Source: Candidatus Frackibacter sp. WG13 (GTDB taxonomy: Bacteria; Bacillota; Halanaerobiia; Halobacteroidales; Acetohalobiaceae). Taken from it: a DNA stretch of 64,000 nucleotides. A program made the translations under genes and the position numbers. The stretch lies in contig NZ_FOTT01000005.1 of the NCBI RefSeq assembly GCF_900114655.1, positions 40,677 to 104,676 on the forward strand, written 5' to 3'. The notes below the pieces were generated by a model. That model had not been told where the DNA came from, made no database searches, and saw only the letters and a program-made list of their open reading frames with translations. Shown here one piece after another: positions 17,609-26,681 of the stretch. Position 1 is the stretch's first letter. Each line of letters begins with the position of its first letter.

Positions 17609-18310
17609 ATGAGTGAAGAAATCAAAATCTTAGTTGTTGATGATGACCAGAATATCCGTAAACTTATTGAACTCTATCTTAAAAAAGAAGGATATGAAGT
17701 AACCACTGCTCATGATGGATTAGAAGGATTTAATTTGGCTAAAACGGAAGATTTCAATTTAATAATTTTGGATATCATGCTACCTAAACTAAACGGTTGG
17801 GAAGTTTGTGAGAAATTGCGTAAACGATCAGATGTACCAATTATTATGTTAACCGCTAAAGGGGAAAAGTATGATAAGATTAAAGGTCTTGACTTAGGAG
17901 CAGATGATTATGTAACTAAACCTTTTGACCCTGATGAATTAATAGCTAGAGTACGAGCACGATTAAGAAGAACCGATAGCACTGACTTACAACAGGTATT
18001 AGAGTTTCCTAAGTTAGAGATTAATAAGACTGTCTATAAAGTAATAGTTGATGGTAAAGAACTTAACTTGCCTCCAAAAGAGTTCGATTTACTTTGGTAT
18101 TTAGCTACTAATCGTGGACAAGTCTTTAAAAGAGAACAGTTATTAGATCAGGTCTGGGGTTATAATTTCATCGGTGACATTCGTACAGTAGATACTCATG
18201 TTAAACGACTAAGAAGCAAGATTGACCATGAAGTTGAGGGGATTAGTTACTTACAGACAGTTTGGGGTGTAGGCTATAAGTTTGAGGTTATTGAAGATGC
18301 AGATCTTTAA
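17609..18310 (+). CDS. OmpR/PhoP-type response regulator (WalR-like)
   Basis: A 233-residue regulator. The receiver domain (1-120) has acidic pocket VVDDDQN, phospho-acceptor Asp in LIILDIMLP and the conserved Lys in VTKPFDP. The C-terminal winged helix shows LPPKEFDLLWYLATN and the recognition segment VDTHVKRLRSKI. It overlaps the sensor kinase start by 14 bases, so the pair is translationally coupled. PhoP and WalR are hard to separate by sequence alone; no walHIJ genes follow, and a phosphate or envelope stress role is inference. Confidence 0.92.
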   Translation: MSEEIKILVVDDDQNIRKLIELYLKKEGYEVTTAHDGLEGFNLAKTEDFNLIILDIMLPKLNGWEVCEKLRKRSDVPIIMLTAKGEKYDKIKGLDLGADDYVTKPFDPDELIARVRARLRRTDSTDLQQVLEFPKLEINKTVYKVIVDGKELNLPPKEFDLLWYLATNRGQVFKREQLLDQVWGYNFIGDIRTVDTHVKRLRSKIDHEVEGISYLQTVWGVGYKFEVIEDADL

Positions 18311-20081
18311 AGGCATCTTTGGTAAATTAATGGCTCGTTTTGTAACAGTCATTCTAATTACATTAATTGTTTTAGGAATCTTTTTGACCTATACCTTTGA
18401 AAATTATTATTTCAAAAGTAAAGAAGAGGAATTCATTAAACAAGGAGAAGAAGTAGCTAATTTAGTAGAAACTTCATTATGTAATGGAAATTATCAACAA
18501 ACAGTACAGTATTTAAGAAGAGCTAGCCAGTTTCTCGAAGGGAAAGTATGGATTACTGATTCTAAAGGTTTAATCCTTGCTGCTTCGAATCGTAATCAAA
18601 ATTGGCGTGGTGTCAAATTAGAAAAAGAAGAAGTAAAAAAAGTTCTTAATGGACAGATAGTAACTAGAAAAGGAATGTCTCCTCTTTTTGAACAGCCTGT
18701 TCTTTCGGTAGCTGTGCCTGTAACTATGGATAATAAGGTAATTGGTGCTGTTTTTGTTTATGCTCCTTTAGCGGGAATTTCTGGTATTATGGGTAAACTA
18801 CAGGAGTTATTATTCTTTGCTACATTAATGGCTATTGTTTTAGCTATACTCTTAAGTTTTACTTTTTCTAAATCATTATTAAATCCTCTAAATCGGGTTA
18901 ATCAGGCTGCATTAAGGTTAGCAAAAGGAGAGTTTAACACTAGAGTAAAGACTAAAACTAATGATGAAATAGCCCAACTAGGACAAACCTTTAATTATTT
19001 AGCAGGAGAATTAGAAGCAACAATAGCTGAGTTAAATCAAGAAAAGAACAAAATAGAATCTATTTTAGTGAGTATGAATGAAGGGGTTGTGGCAATTAAT
19101 GAGGATAGAGAAATAATTCTCACTAATCCGCAAGCTGAAACCCTATTAAATCTTTCTCAAGATCGGTTAGGAGAGAAATTAAGTCAAATAACTGATAATC
19201 AAGATTTATTAAATATATTTAATTCAGCTTTAGAAGAAGAAGAGGTGGCTATTAATGAATTTACTTTAGAAAATTTCCAACAACCTATTCGAATTTTAGT
19301 TCATGTAGCTCCTATATTTGCTAATGAAGAGCTTTTAGGTGTAGTTGGAGTTATGCAAGATATTAGCGATAGATGGGAGTTAGAACAGTTACAGAAAGAA
19401 TTTGTAGCTAACGTTTCCCATGAATTAAAGACACCACTAACTTCAATTCAAGGTTTTGTCAAAGCAATTAGAGATAAAGTAGTTACCGATGAAGAGTTAG
19501 AACAGGAATACTTAAATATTATTTTAGATGAAGTTAAGAGGTTGACTAGATTAGTGAATGATCTGCTTGACTTATCTCAGATTGAAAGTGGTCAAATTGC
19601 GATGAATATTGCTGAATATAATTTGAAAGATATTATTGAACAGACTGTTCTTAATCTCCAACCACAGATCGATAAGAAGAATCTTACTATTAATATTGAG
19701 AGTTCAGATGACGCAGAATTTAATATTTTCTTAGATCGTGACCGTATCGGTCAAGTTTTATTAAATTTATTAAATAATGCAATTAGCTTTACACCTGAGT
19801 CAGGTGAAATTAAGGTTCAAATTAAAGATTTAGGAGAAGAAGTTAAAGTTAGCATAGAAGATAGTGGACCAGGTATTCCAGAAGATGAATTAAAGTATAT
19901 TTGGAATAGGTTCCATAAAGTCGATAAAGCAAGAACAAGAACTGGAAACGGTACTGGATTAGGACTTTCAATTGTTAAAGAAATAATCGAGCAGCATCAA
20001 GGCCAGATAGGTGTAGAGAGTAAATTGGGAGAAGGAGCTAAGTTTAATTTTATTCTGCCTAAAAATCTCCAAGAATCATAA
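18297..20081 (+). CDS. Membrane sensor histidine kinase (WalK/PhoR-like)
   Basis: About 594 residues. Transmembrane segment 1 is near residues 10-32 and segment 2 near 165-187, enclosing a roughly 130-residue extracellular dCache-like sensor. HAMP (about 188-240), PAS (about 255-365), HisKA with VSHELKTPLTS (His near 379) and HATPase with NLLNNAISF, DSGPGIP and GNGTGLGLSIVKE follow. Start ATG 18297 lies inside the regulator gene; upstream TTG codons at 18282 and 18291 are alternatives. It phosphorylates the regulator encoded just before it. Confidence 0.93.
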   Translation: MQIFKGIFGKLMARFVTVILITLIVLGIFLTYTFENYYFKSKEEEFIKQGEEVANLVETSLCNGNYQQTVQYLRRASQFLEGKVWITDSKGLILAASNRNQNWRGVKLEKEEVKKVLNGQIVTRKGMSPLFEQPVLSVAVPVTMDNKVIGAVFVYAPLAGISGIMGKLQELLFFATLMAIVLAILLSFTFSKSLLNPLNRVNQAALRLAKGEFNTRVKTKTNDEIAQLGQTFNYLAGELEATIAELNQEKNKIESILVSMNEGVVAINEDREIILTNPQAETLLNLSQDRLGEKLSQITDNQDLLNIFNSALEEEEVAINEFTLENFQQPIRILVHVAPIFANEELLGVVGVMQDISDRWELEQLQKEFVANVSHELKTPLTSIQGFVKAIRDKVVTDEELEQEYLNIILDEVKRLTRLVNDLLDLSQIESGQIAMNIAEYNLKDIIEQTVLNLQPQIDKKNLTINIESSDDAEFNIFLDRDRIGQVLLNLLNNAISFTPESGEIKVQIKDLGEEVKVSIEDSGPGIPEDELKYIWNRFHKVDKARTRTGNGTGLGLSIVKEIIEQHQGQIGVESKLGEGAKFNFILPKNLQES

Positions 20082-20203
20082 GTAATTAAGTAAATTTAAA
20101 TTATTTGTAATTCGTCATAATTTCGTAAAAAAGATAGTATATAATTATAGATGTAAGTTAAAGAGGTACTTAGTAAATAATAAGTCCTCTCCTCATTAAG
20201 TAT

Positions 20204-20252
20204 TTTCTTGTTTAATCTTAGTTAATGGGATCAACTAAGATTAAACAAGAAA
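20204..20252. repeat. Perfect 20-bp inverted repeat
   Basis: Bases 20204-20223 (TTTCTTGTTTAATCTTAGTT) are complementary to 20233-20252 with a 9-base loop. No T run follows, so it is not a plain terminator. It could block decay at the 3' end of the kinase mRNA or be an operator. Confidence 0.65.
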
Positions 20253-20295
20253 TAAGTTAAGAGAATTAAATTTTAAATCATATGTTTTCCCTTTT

Positions 20296-20344
20296 TTACC
20301 CCTTAAAAACTAATATTTACCCCTTTAGAGTTAAATTACCCCTT
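20296..20344 (+). repeat. Three direct copies of TTACCCCTT at about 20-bp phase
   Basis: Identical 9-mers start at 20296, 20317 and 20336, i.e. 21 and 19 bases apart, near two helical turns. Such phasing suggests a protein-binding array on one DNA face. The array lies directly before a terminator. Confidence 0.55.
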
Positions 20345-20375
20345 AAAGCTACCTGTTAAAGCAGGTAGCTTTTTT
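20345..20375 (+). terminator. Rho-independent terminator
   Basis: AAAGCTACCTG (20345-20355) pairs with CAGGTAGCTTT (20362-20372), loop TTAAAG, then more T residues. It could also attenuate transcription into the gene at 20434. Confidence 0.85.
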
Positions 20376-20433
20376 CATATTTTTATATTAACTTAATATA
20401 TATAGAATATAACTTTAATTAGAAGGTGAAAAG

Positions 20434-21021
20434 TTGACAATTAATTCTTTATTCAATAATTTCATTGCCGTCTTTTTTGCAGGGATAAGTATTAAATTGA
20501 TGGATGATTACCTAGATCAAAATTTAGATGAATTGATCGGAAAACAGACATTAGCTATTAAATTAAGGCGAGCTACTATCCCTTATGCTTTACTTTCGTT
20601 TTCTTTAAGTGTTATCTTGAATATTCAGTGGGCCATTTCATTATTTTGGGGTAGTTATATTATAGGGATGGGAAATGATTTAAGTAATTCTTTACCTTCT
20701 GGTTTGAAAGCATATCAAGAAAGTATCATACTCTTTAGTATAGGCTGTTTTTTATTACCTATTTATGAATTAATCTCTTCAATCCTAATTATATTTAATC
20801 TTCAATTAATAGATGATTTAATAGATGCTAAAAAGGATGAGCAAATTTTTCATCGAAATTTTACTCATATCTTAGGAGAACGTCAGGCTATTTTGTTAAT
20901 ATTAATTATTTTAGTTCTAAATCTTTATCTTCATTTTGAGAAAACTATATTAGTCTTTTTAACAACTCCTTTAGTTATCTTCTTATTAGAAGATGAAGGT
21001 GGTGAAGAAGGTGGAGATTAA
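20434..21021 (+). CDS. Short UbiA-like membrane protein
   Basis: A 195-residue membrane protein with about five hydrophobic segments. It has two aspartate-rich motifs in the places expected for UbiA prenyltransferases: MDDYLDQNLDELIGKQTLAI (residues 22-41) resembles NDxxDxxxD, and DDLIDAKKDE near residue 130, followed by THILGERQA, resembles the second motif. UbiA enzymes are usually near 290 residues, so this is a shortened or diverged member, and activity is uncertain. TTG 20434 follows AAGGTGA. The end overlaps the next gene by 29 bases. Confidence 0.55.
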   Translation: MTINSLFNNFIAVFFAGISIKLMDDYLDQNLDELIGKQTLAIKLRRATIPYALLSFSLSVILNIQWAISLFWGSYIIGMGNDLSNSLPSGLKAYQESIILFSIGCFLLPIYELISSILIIFNLQLIDDLIDAKKDEQIFHRNFTHILGERQAILLILIILVLNLYLHFEKTILVFLTTPLVIFLLEDEGGEEGGD

Positions 21022-21226
21022 TCTTCTTATAATTGTAGCTATAATTTTTATATTAGGGATTGGCTATGCTATTGGTTATTATTTCGGCAAGCAAGATGGA
21101 ATAAAAGAAGGAATATTAATAACTCCTATCTTATTAAGAGAAGAATCTTTACGAAAAGGTTCTTGTGTTCTCTGTCAGCAAGATAAAAATAGTGAATCTT
21201 TGCAGGTAAATAAGGAAGAGATGTAG
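20993..21226 (+). CDS. Single-span membrane protein with a CxxC tail, function unknown
   Basis: Up to 77 residues: one hydrophobic helix near residues 9-30, a Gly/Tyr-rich stretch (GIGYAIGYYFGKQDGIKEG) at its end, and a CVLC motif near residue 61 that could bind metal. It overlaps the end of the UbiA-like gene; GTG 21011 is an alternative start with AAGGTG-like bases upstream. I do not recognise a family. The overlap suggests it is made together with the UbiA-like protein. Confidence 0.5.
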   Translation: MKVVKKVEINLLIIVAIIFILGIGYAIGYYFGKQDGIKEGILITPILLREESLRKGSCVLCQQDKNSESLQVNKEEM

Positions 21227-21280
21227 AAATAACATATTAGGAATGTATAAGGAATATATACAAAGGAGGCGTTAGTAAAT

Positions 21281-21529
21281 ATGAAGTCTCAAATTAATCT
21301 CCAAGACAGCTTTTTGAATCAAATTCGCCGGGAAGGTACTTCAGTAACGATCTATTTAGTTAATGGCTTTCAGTTAACCGGTAAGGTAACAGGATTTGAT
21401 AATTTCACAGTAATCTTAGACTCTAATGGTCAGCAACAGATGATTTATAAACACGCTATCTCCACTATTACCCCTCAAAAACCTATTGAAAGTTTATTTA
21501 AAGCCAATTGTGAAGATGAGAACAAGTAA
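21281..21529 (+). CDS. hfq: RNA chaperone Hfq
   Basis: An 82-residue Sm-like protein. Sm1 spans [39 protein letters not shown], and Sm2 shows IYKHAISTI (the YKHA-type motif of Hfq). It forms a hexamer that binds small RNAs and A- or U-rich RNA. AAAGGAGGCG gives a strong start. It is separated from miaA, its usual neighbour, by about 5.5 kb. A hairpin follows the gene. Confidence 0.96.
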   Translation: MKSQINLQDSFLNQIRREGTSVTIYLVNGFQLTGKVTGFDNFTVILDSNGQQQMIYKHAISTITPQKPIESLFKANCEDENK

Positions 21530-21574
21530 TTTTTGGTCGTTAATAAAGAATTAATTTAGGAGAGAAATGGTCTT

Positions 21575-21604
21575 AACGGTTGATAGAAAATTCTATCAAC
21601 CGTT
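21575..21604 (+). terminator. Hairpin after hfq
   Basis: A perfect 14-bp stem (21575-21588 with 21591-21604) with a two-base loop, followed by a T-rich stretch. It probably ends hfq transcription. Confidence 0.65.
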
Positions 21605-21749
21605 TCTACATTTTCTACACTTATAATCTATTTACTTCTTTCTTGATTTTTAAGGAGGAACTTCCGTTATTAAATAGAAGTAATTAAATAAGCAGTTATA
21701 TTATAAAAGAACGATATAAATGATATAGAATAGGATGGTGTTGCAAATA

Positions 21750-22397
21750 ATGAAACGTATAAGTATTGTATCTATTATATCTCTATTTTTAATAATTTCT
21801 TTATTCAACAGCCCAATAGTTGCAGAAAGTAAATATAAAGCAGAATGGCAAGAATTAATTAAAAATAATCAAAAAATCATAAAGAAGAACGATGAAAAAG
21901 AGGATAAAAAAGAAGATAAGAATATTAAAGCTCATTTTCGCTTAGGAGTTGCATATGCTAATTTGGGTAAGATAGACCGTGCTAAGAAGGAGTTTGATCT
22001 ATTATCTGATTTAAATGATGGTCAGACAGCAAAAAGCATTATAAAGTATTATGAAGCAAGACTAGAAAAGAATCCTGATAATGCGATGTTTTTAAATTAT
22101 TTAGGTTTTGCTAACTATGCCAGCCATAATTATAAAGTTTCATTAAAATTATTTAAGAAAATAATTAAAAATGATCCTAAAAATATTTGGTCTTATAATT
22201 ATTTAGGAACTATCTATGGTAAATTAGAAAAGTATGATCAAGCTGAAAAGGTCCTGCAAAAATCTTTAGAATTAGAGGAAAATAGATATACCCATTTCTT
22301 ATTAGGGGCTGTATATTATAAACAAGGACGTATATTTAAAGCATTATACCATATCGGACAATCAGGAAAAGTAGCAACTAAATTATTAGAGTGGTAA
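21750..22397 (+). CDS. Exported TPR-repeat protein
   Basis: About 215 residues. An N-terminal signal sequence (basic start, hydrophobic ISIVSIISLFLIISLFNS) is followed by a Lys/Glu-rich segment and at least three to four tetratricopeptide repeats (for example AHFRLGVAYANLGKIDRAKK, YLGTIYGKLEKYDQAEKVL, LLGAVYYKQGRIFKAL). It is likely a scaffold at the outer face of the membrane. Start ATG 21750 fits a signal peptide; ATG 21735 is upstream in frame. dinB follows after 19 bases. No specific role can be assigned. Confidence 0.72.
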   Translation: MKRISIVSIISLFLIISLFNSPIVAESKYKAEWQELIKNNQKIIKKNDEKEDKKEDKNIKAHFRLGVAYANLGKIDRAKKEFDLLSDLNDGQTAKSIIKYYEARLEKNPDNAMFLNYLGFANYASHNYKVSLKLFKKIIKNDPKNIWSYNYLGTIYGKLEKYDQAEKVLQKSLELEENRYTHFLLGAVYYKQGRIFKALYHIGQSGKVATKLLEW

Positions 22398-22416
22398 TCT
22401 TTTTGAGGTGTCAACA

Positions 22417-23472
22417 ATGGAACTAAATATTATTCATATTGATATGGATGCTTTCTATGCTGCCATAGAAATGAGAGATAATCCAAATTTAAGAGGAAAA
22501 CCGGTTATTATTGGCGGTACTAGTCGACGAGGGGTAGTAAGTACTGCTTCTTATGAGGCTAGAGAGTATGGGATTCATTCTGCTATGCCCATGGCTAAAG
22601 CTAAAAAGTTATGTCCTAATGGGATTATCATTCAACCTAATCACCAAAAATACAAGAAGGTATCAAAAGCTATTCATGATATCTTTAATGAGTACACTGA
22701 TTTAGTTGAACCTTTAGCTTTAGATGAAGCTTTTTTAGATGTAGAAGCTAATTCACAAAATAGCATCCAAGTTGGTCGAGAGATTCAGAGAAGAATTAAG
22801 AAAGAATTAAATTTAATAGCTTCAATTGGGATTAGTTATAATAAATTTCTAGCTAAGTTAGCATCTGATTTTGATAAACCTAATGGTTTTAAGATTATTT
22901 CTCCTCAAAATGTTAATAGATTGTTATCGAAATTAGATGTCGAAGCATTATGGGGGGTAGGTCCTAAGACTGCTGCAAATTTGAAAGATCATAATTTATA
23001 TAAAGTCAAAGATATAGTTGATACTGACTTAGTATTTCTAATTAAGCAATTTGGCAAAAAAGGGTATCAGATATATCAATTAGCTCAAGGGAAGGACAAA
23101 AGAAAAGTTACTCCGCCAGGACTCCCTAAGTCTATCGGAAAAGAAACTACACTACGCATTGATACTAATGATAAAGTCCTTTTAAGCGAACATTTAAAAA
23201 AATTAAGTAAACAAGTAGCTGTTCGAGTACAGAATAAAGAAGTTCATGGTAAAACCGTAACTTTAAAATTAAAATATGAAGATTTTGAAGTATTATCTCG
23301 TAGTCAAACAGTTGATGATTACATAAATGAGGAGTCAGAAATTTATCAAATAGCAGACGGTTTATTGCAAGATGAAGAATTAACTAAGAAGATACGGTTA
23401 ATTGGAGTTACTTTGTCTAATTTAAAGAGTACTATATACCAACAATTAAATCTATTTCAAAGTAAGAATTAG
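22417..23472 (+). CDS. dinB: DNA polymerase IV (Y-family, DinB)
   Basis: A 351-residue translesion polymerase. The palm begins with IIHIDMDAFYAAIE (first catalytic Asp). LALDEAFLDV near residue 103 holds the catalytic Asp-Glu pair, and SIGISYNKFLAKLAS and the thumb HhH segment LWGVGPKTAANL follow. The little-finger domain ends in QQLNLFQ, a sliding-clamp binding motif. Start ATG 22417 follows GAGGTG. No LexA box lies directly upstream, so SOS control is not shown here. Confidence 0.96.
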   Translation: MELNIIHIDMDAFYAAIEMRDNPNLRGKPVIIGGTSRRGVVSTASYEAREYGIHSAMPMAKAKKLCPNGIIIQPNHQKYKKVSKAIHDIFNEYTDLVEPLALDEAFLDVEANSQNSIQVGREIQRRIKKELNLIASIGISYNKFLAKLASDFDKPNGFKIISPQNVNRLLSKLDVEALWGVGPKTAANLKDHNLYKVKDIVDTDLVFLIKQFGKKGYQIYQLAQGKDKRKVTPPGLPKSIGKETTLRIDTNDKVLLSEHLKKLSKQVAVRVQNKEVHGKTVTLKLKYEDFEVLSRSQTVDDYINEESEIYQIADGLLQDEELTKKIRLIGVTLSNLKSTIYQQLNLFQSKN

Positions 23473-23478
23473 TAAGAT

Positions 23479-23515
23479 GTGTTTGAGCAAAAGATATTGT
23501 TCAAACACTTTTTTT
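23479..23515 (+). terminator. Rho-independent terminator after dinB
   Basis: GTGTTTGA plus CAA (23479-23490) pairs with TTG and TCAAACAC (23497-23508), followed by seven T residues. Confidence 0.85.
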
Positions 23516-23610
23516 ATATTTGTAGATAAATATTATGAATAATCGATAGTAATTATAAAAAGAATAATAGTAAATAAGTAATGAATTCTCTAGTGAAGGA
23601 GTTGTCATTA

Positions 23611-25020
23611 ATGTTAAGCTATTTTATGCGAAAAATTTCTGATTCTATAATGGATACTTTTATGGAGAGGATAATGAAAGATAAGTACACTGATAATTTA
23701 TACGAAGCAATAACAGTAGCTCAAAAAGTAGATCCTAAAAATTTGATTGAAACTACCCTTCGGGCGCAGACAGGTAAACCATTATCTCGACCACTAGGAA
23801 GTCCTATTGTTCTGTCAGAATGGGAGAAAATATTACTTAATCCGGTTCATTTATTTCGGTTTCCTACTGACGAAAAAGAAAAAGTCGAAACTAAGATTAC
23901 GATCGGTCCTAAAGCTAAAAAACCACTCAAAATTGAAAATCCTATTATGATTGCTGGCATGTCATACGGAGGAGCACTTAGTAAGAAGATGAAGATTGCT
24001 TTGGCTAAAGCTGCTTCTAAAGTTGGCACTGCTACTAATTCTGGCGAAGCACCATTAATAGAGGAAGAGTGGAAGAATGCAAAATACTTTATTGGCCAAT
24101 ATAATAGAGGGGGATGGATGAATGAGCCAGATGCTTTAAAGAAATTAGATGCAATTGAGATTCAATTAGGGCAGGGTGCCCAAGCATCTGCATCAATGAA
24201 GACTCCAGATAGATTAATTGGCAAAGAATATCGCAGCAAATTTAGATTAGCCGAAGGGCAACCAGCTGTAATTCATTCTAATTTACCAGAGGTAGAGACT
24301 ATTGATGATTTCATTAAGTTAGTAACTAAATTGAAGACTGAGTATCAAGTGCCAATCGGCATTAAGATTGCTGCTACTCATTATTTAGAAGAAGAATTAG
24401 AGGTAATGTTAAAGGCAGATATCGACTTCATAACTATTGATGGAGCTGAAGGTGGTACTCATGGAGGTCCTACTACTTTACAAGATGACGTAGGCCTACC
24501 TACCTTACATGCTTTAGCAAGAGCGGTAAAATATTTAGAAGATAAAGGAGTTAAAGATGAGATAACCTTAATTATTACTGGTGGTCTAACAACACCAGGA
24601 CATTATTTAAAAGCATTAGCTCTAGGAGCAGATGCTCTTTATATCGGTACTATGGCTGTAATAGCTATGGTTCAAACTCAGATGACGAAGGCTACTATGT
24701 GGGAACCACCAACTGATATTATGCTTTATACCGGCGATCATAAAGATGATTTCAATATTGATGAAGGAGTAGAAAAGTTAGTCAACTACTTTAACTCATG
24801 TACAACAGAGATGAAACAAGTAGTACGTGCTTTAGGTAAAAGAAAGTTTATAGAATTAGACCGAAGTGACCTATGTGCTGTTGATAAAGATATCGCTCAA
24901 TTAACTCGAATAGCTTATGCAGGATTGCCAGTAAATAAACAATCGCAAGCTTTTAGAGAGCGAATTGAACCATATATGATTGAAAAAGCAGATGATACTA
25001 AGGAAAAGAGGTTACATTAA
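23611..25020 (+). CDS. FMN-binding glutamate synthase-like protein (GltB2 domain)
   Basis: About 469 residues, matching the FMN-binding synthase domain of glutamate synthase, here as a stand-alone protein without the glutaminase or ferredoxin domains. MIAGMSYGGALSKKMK, QLGQGAQAS, IKIAATHY, IDGAEGGTHGGP and the phosphate-binding ITGGLTTPGHYLKALALGADALYIG block are visible in order. Family members use FMN for glutamate synthesis or related redox chemistry; the electron donor is unknown. ATG 23611 follows AAGGAG (23596-23601); the ATG at 23581 has no site. It converges with the flippase gene. Confidence 0.85.
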   Translation: MLSYFMRKISDSIMDTFMERIMKDKYTDNLYEAITVAQKVDPKNLIETTLRAQTGKPLSRPLGSPIVLSEWEKILLNPVHLFRFPTDEKEKVETKITIGPKAKKPLKIENPIMIAGMSYGGALSKKMKIALAKAASKVGTATNSGEAPLIEEEWKNAKYFIGQYNRGGWMNEPDALKKLDAIEIQLGQGAQASASMKTPDRLIGKEYRSKFRLAEGQPAVIHSNLPEVETIDDFIKLVTKLKTEYQVPIGIKIAATHYLEEELEVMLKADIDFITIDGAEGGTHGGPTTLQDDVGLPTLHALARAVKYLEDKGVKDEITLIITGGLTTPGHYLKALALGADALYIGTMAVIAMVQTQMTKATMWEPPTDIMLYTGDHKDDFNIDEGVEKLVNYFNSCTTEMKQVVRALGKRKFIELDRSDLCAVDKDIAQLTRIAYAGLPVNKQSQAFRERIEPYMIEKADDTKEKRLH

Positions 25021-25036
25021 TAAATTTCTTAATTGC

Positions 25037-26542
25037 TTAATTTAGAATTCTATTTAAATCTTTAGCTGTAATCGCCTTAGTAATAATTAAGAGTAATAGA
25101 TAAGTTAATAACCCAACAAGAATAGATAGTATTAGACTAGCTGAATCACTTTGCCATAAATTCCAAAAGTATTGATAAGTAGTTGGAATAATGATAGGTA
25201 ATGATATTGCTGCTATAATAGGTTTGAGTATTAGTTGTTTAAAATCTAATCTAAAGCCAATTTCTCTACCAATTGCTAAAAAGTTTAAGATAGTAACTAT
25301 TAAAAATCGAACAATAATTCCAATGACAGCACCTTTTAATCCAAAGTTCGGTCTACTAACTAAATTGAAAATAATTATCATTTCAAAAACAAGGCCAATG
25401 ATCGAATTGATTACTACTAGATTAGGTTTACCTAAACCTTGTAGTACTCCACTTAGTATCTGCAATAAATAGAGGAAGATGGCGCCTAAAGATATTAATT
25501 TCAATATGTTACCGGCTTGAGGATAACCAAATAAAAGGTCACAAATCTTTGTTGGTAGTAAATAAAAGATTATTATAGCTGGTAAACCTGTATAAAATGT
25601 TAACCTTAAAGCTTCTTGATAACGATTTCTTAATTCATGATAATTAGCATTAGAAAGAGATTCAGAAACTGCGGGAATCAAACTAGAAGTAATAGCGATA
25701 GTAACGATAGTTGGCAAATAAATGATTTGTTGTACCATGCCAGATAATTGACCATAAAGGCTAGTAGCTTCTGTAACAGAGTATCCTGCTGCTTGTAATC
25801 TAGTCGGTATTAGGATAGCCTCAACGCTATACATTAAAGAAGCGACAATCTTGCCAATAGTAATTGGAAAGCCAAATTTAATTAGTTCTTTGCACAGTTC
25901 TCGTTTTCCTTTTAATCTACTATTTGTATTTAAATTCTGTTGATTATCAAGCTTGACTTTAAGAAAGATAGTAACTAAAGTAATTAATCCTATGGCTTCA
26001 CCAGCACTAACACCAATAGCAGCGCCTGTAGCTTGATACTGCAAACTATAGTCTAATAACTTCTTAATTACAATCAAAGTTACAATAATCCTTGTAATTT
26101 GTTCTATAATTTGAGAGATAGCCGTTGGAGTCATCATTCGTAAGCCCTGGAAAAAGCCACGAAAGACAGAAGCAACTGAAACAAAGAATAGAGCAGGGGC
26201 TATTGCTTGTAGAATTAATTCTGTTTGTGAATTTTGCAACATATTATTAGCTAAGAATGGCGCACTAAAATAGAATAGAAACGAAAAGAAGATACCAGTA
26301 AATATAGTAAAACCTAAAGAAATCTTTAGCAACCTCAAACTTTCTATAAAATTATCTTTTGCCATTCTTTCAGAGACAAACTTTGAAAGAGCAACCGGTA
26401 GACCAAAAGTTGTAACTATAGCAAAGGTAACAAAAATAGGGAAGACCATCTGAAAAAGTCCAATCCCTTGGTCACCAAGAATTCTAACCAAAACTAACCT
26501 GAGACCAAAGCCTAATATTCGATTAATTAATCCAGCAAGCAT
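25037..26542 (-). CDS. SpoVB/MurJ-like lipid flippase (MATE/MOP family)
   Basis: At least 501 residues with about fourteen transmembrane helices in the polysaccharide/peptidoglycan flippase pattern. The conserved N terminus is LINRILGFGLRLVLVRILG, and GFPVALSKFVSER appears near residue 48. It should move lipid-linked precursors across the cytoplasmic membrane, as SpoVB/MurJ do. The annotated ATG 26542 lies inside helix 1. A strong AAGGGAGGCG site is eight bases before an in-frame ATC at 26587, which would add 15 residues (IFFKKQTLLQGAFVL) that fit the family better. Confidence 0.88.
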   Translation of the reverse strand: MLAGLINRILGFGLRLVLVRILGDQGIGLFQMVFPIFVTFAIVTTFGLPVALSKFVSERMAKDNFIESLRLLKISLGFTIFTGIFFSFLFYFSAPFLANNMLQNSQTELILQAIAPALFFVSVASVFRGFFQGLRMMTPTAISQIIEQITRIIVTLIVIKKLLDYSLQYQATGAAIGVSAGEAIGLITLVTIFLKVKLDNQQNLNTNSRLKGKRELCKELIKFGFPITIGKIVASLMYSVEAILIPTRLQAAGYSVTEATSLYGQLSGMVQQIIYLPTIVTIAITSSLIPAVSESLSNANYHELRNRYQEALRLTFYTGLPAIIIFYLLPTKICDLLFGYPQAGNILKLISLGAIFLYLLQILSGVLQGLGKPNLVVINSIIGLVFEMIIIFNLVSRPNFGLKGAVIGIIVRFLIVTILNFLAIGREIGFRLDFKQLILKPIIAAISLPIIIPTTYQYFWNLWQSDSASLILSILVGLLTYLLLLIITKAITAKDLNRILN

Positions 26543-26681
26543 TAGAACAAAAGCACCTTGTAATAATGTCTGTTTTTTGAAGAAGATAGGAAACGCCTCC
26601 CTTATATAAATAATATAATTAATACTTAATTATATTCATATAAAAGAGGCTAATTGCTAATTATAGTGGTTTATTTTCTAA

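Larger units (their letters stand above)
20082..20433. other. 352-bp gap with a 20-bp hairpin, a triple 9-mer repeat and a terminator
   Basis: No gene is visible. It holds a 21-base motif also seen before the xer gene (20116-20136), a perfect 20-bp inverted repeat (20204-20252), three copies of TTACCCCTT (20296, 20317, 20336) and a T-tailed terminator (20345-20375). Confidence 0.7.

Noticed and set aside
22380..22417. LexA box before dinB
   Set aside because: No GAAC-N4-GTTC match lies between the TPR gene and dinB.
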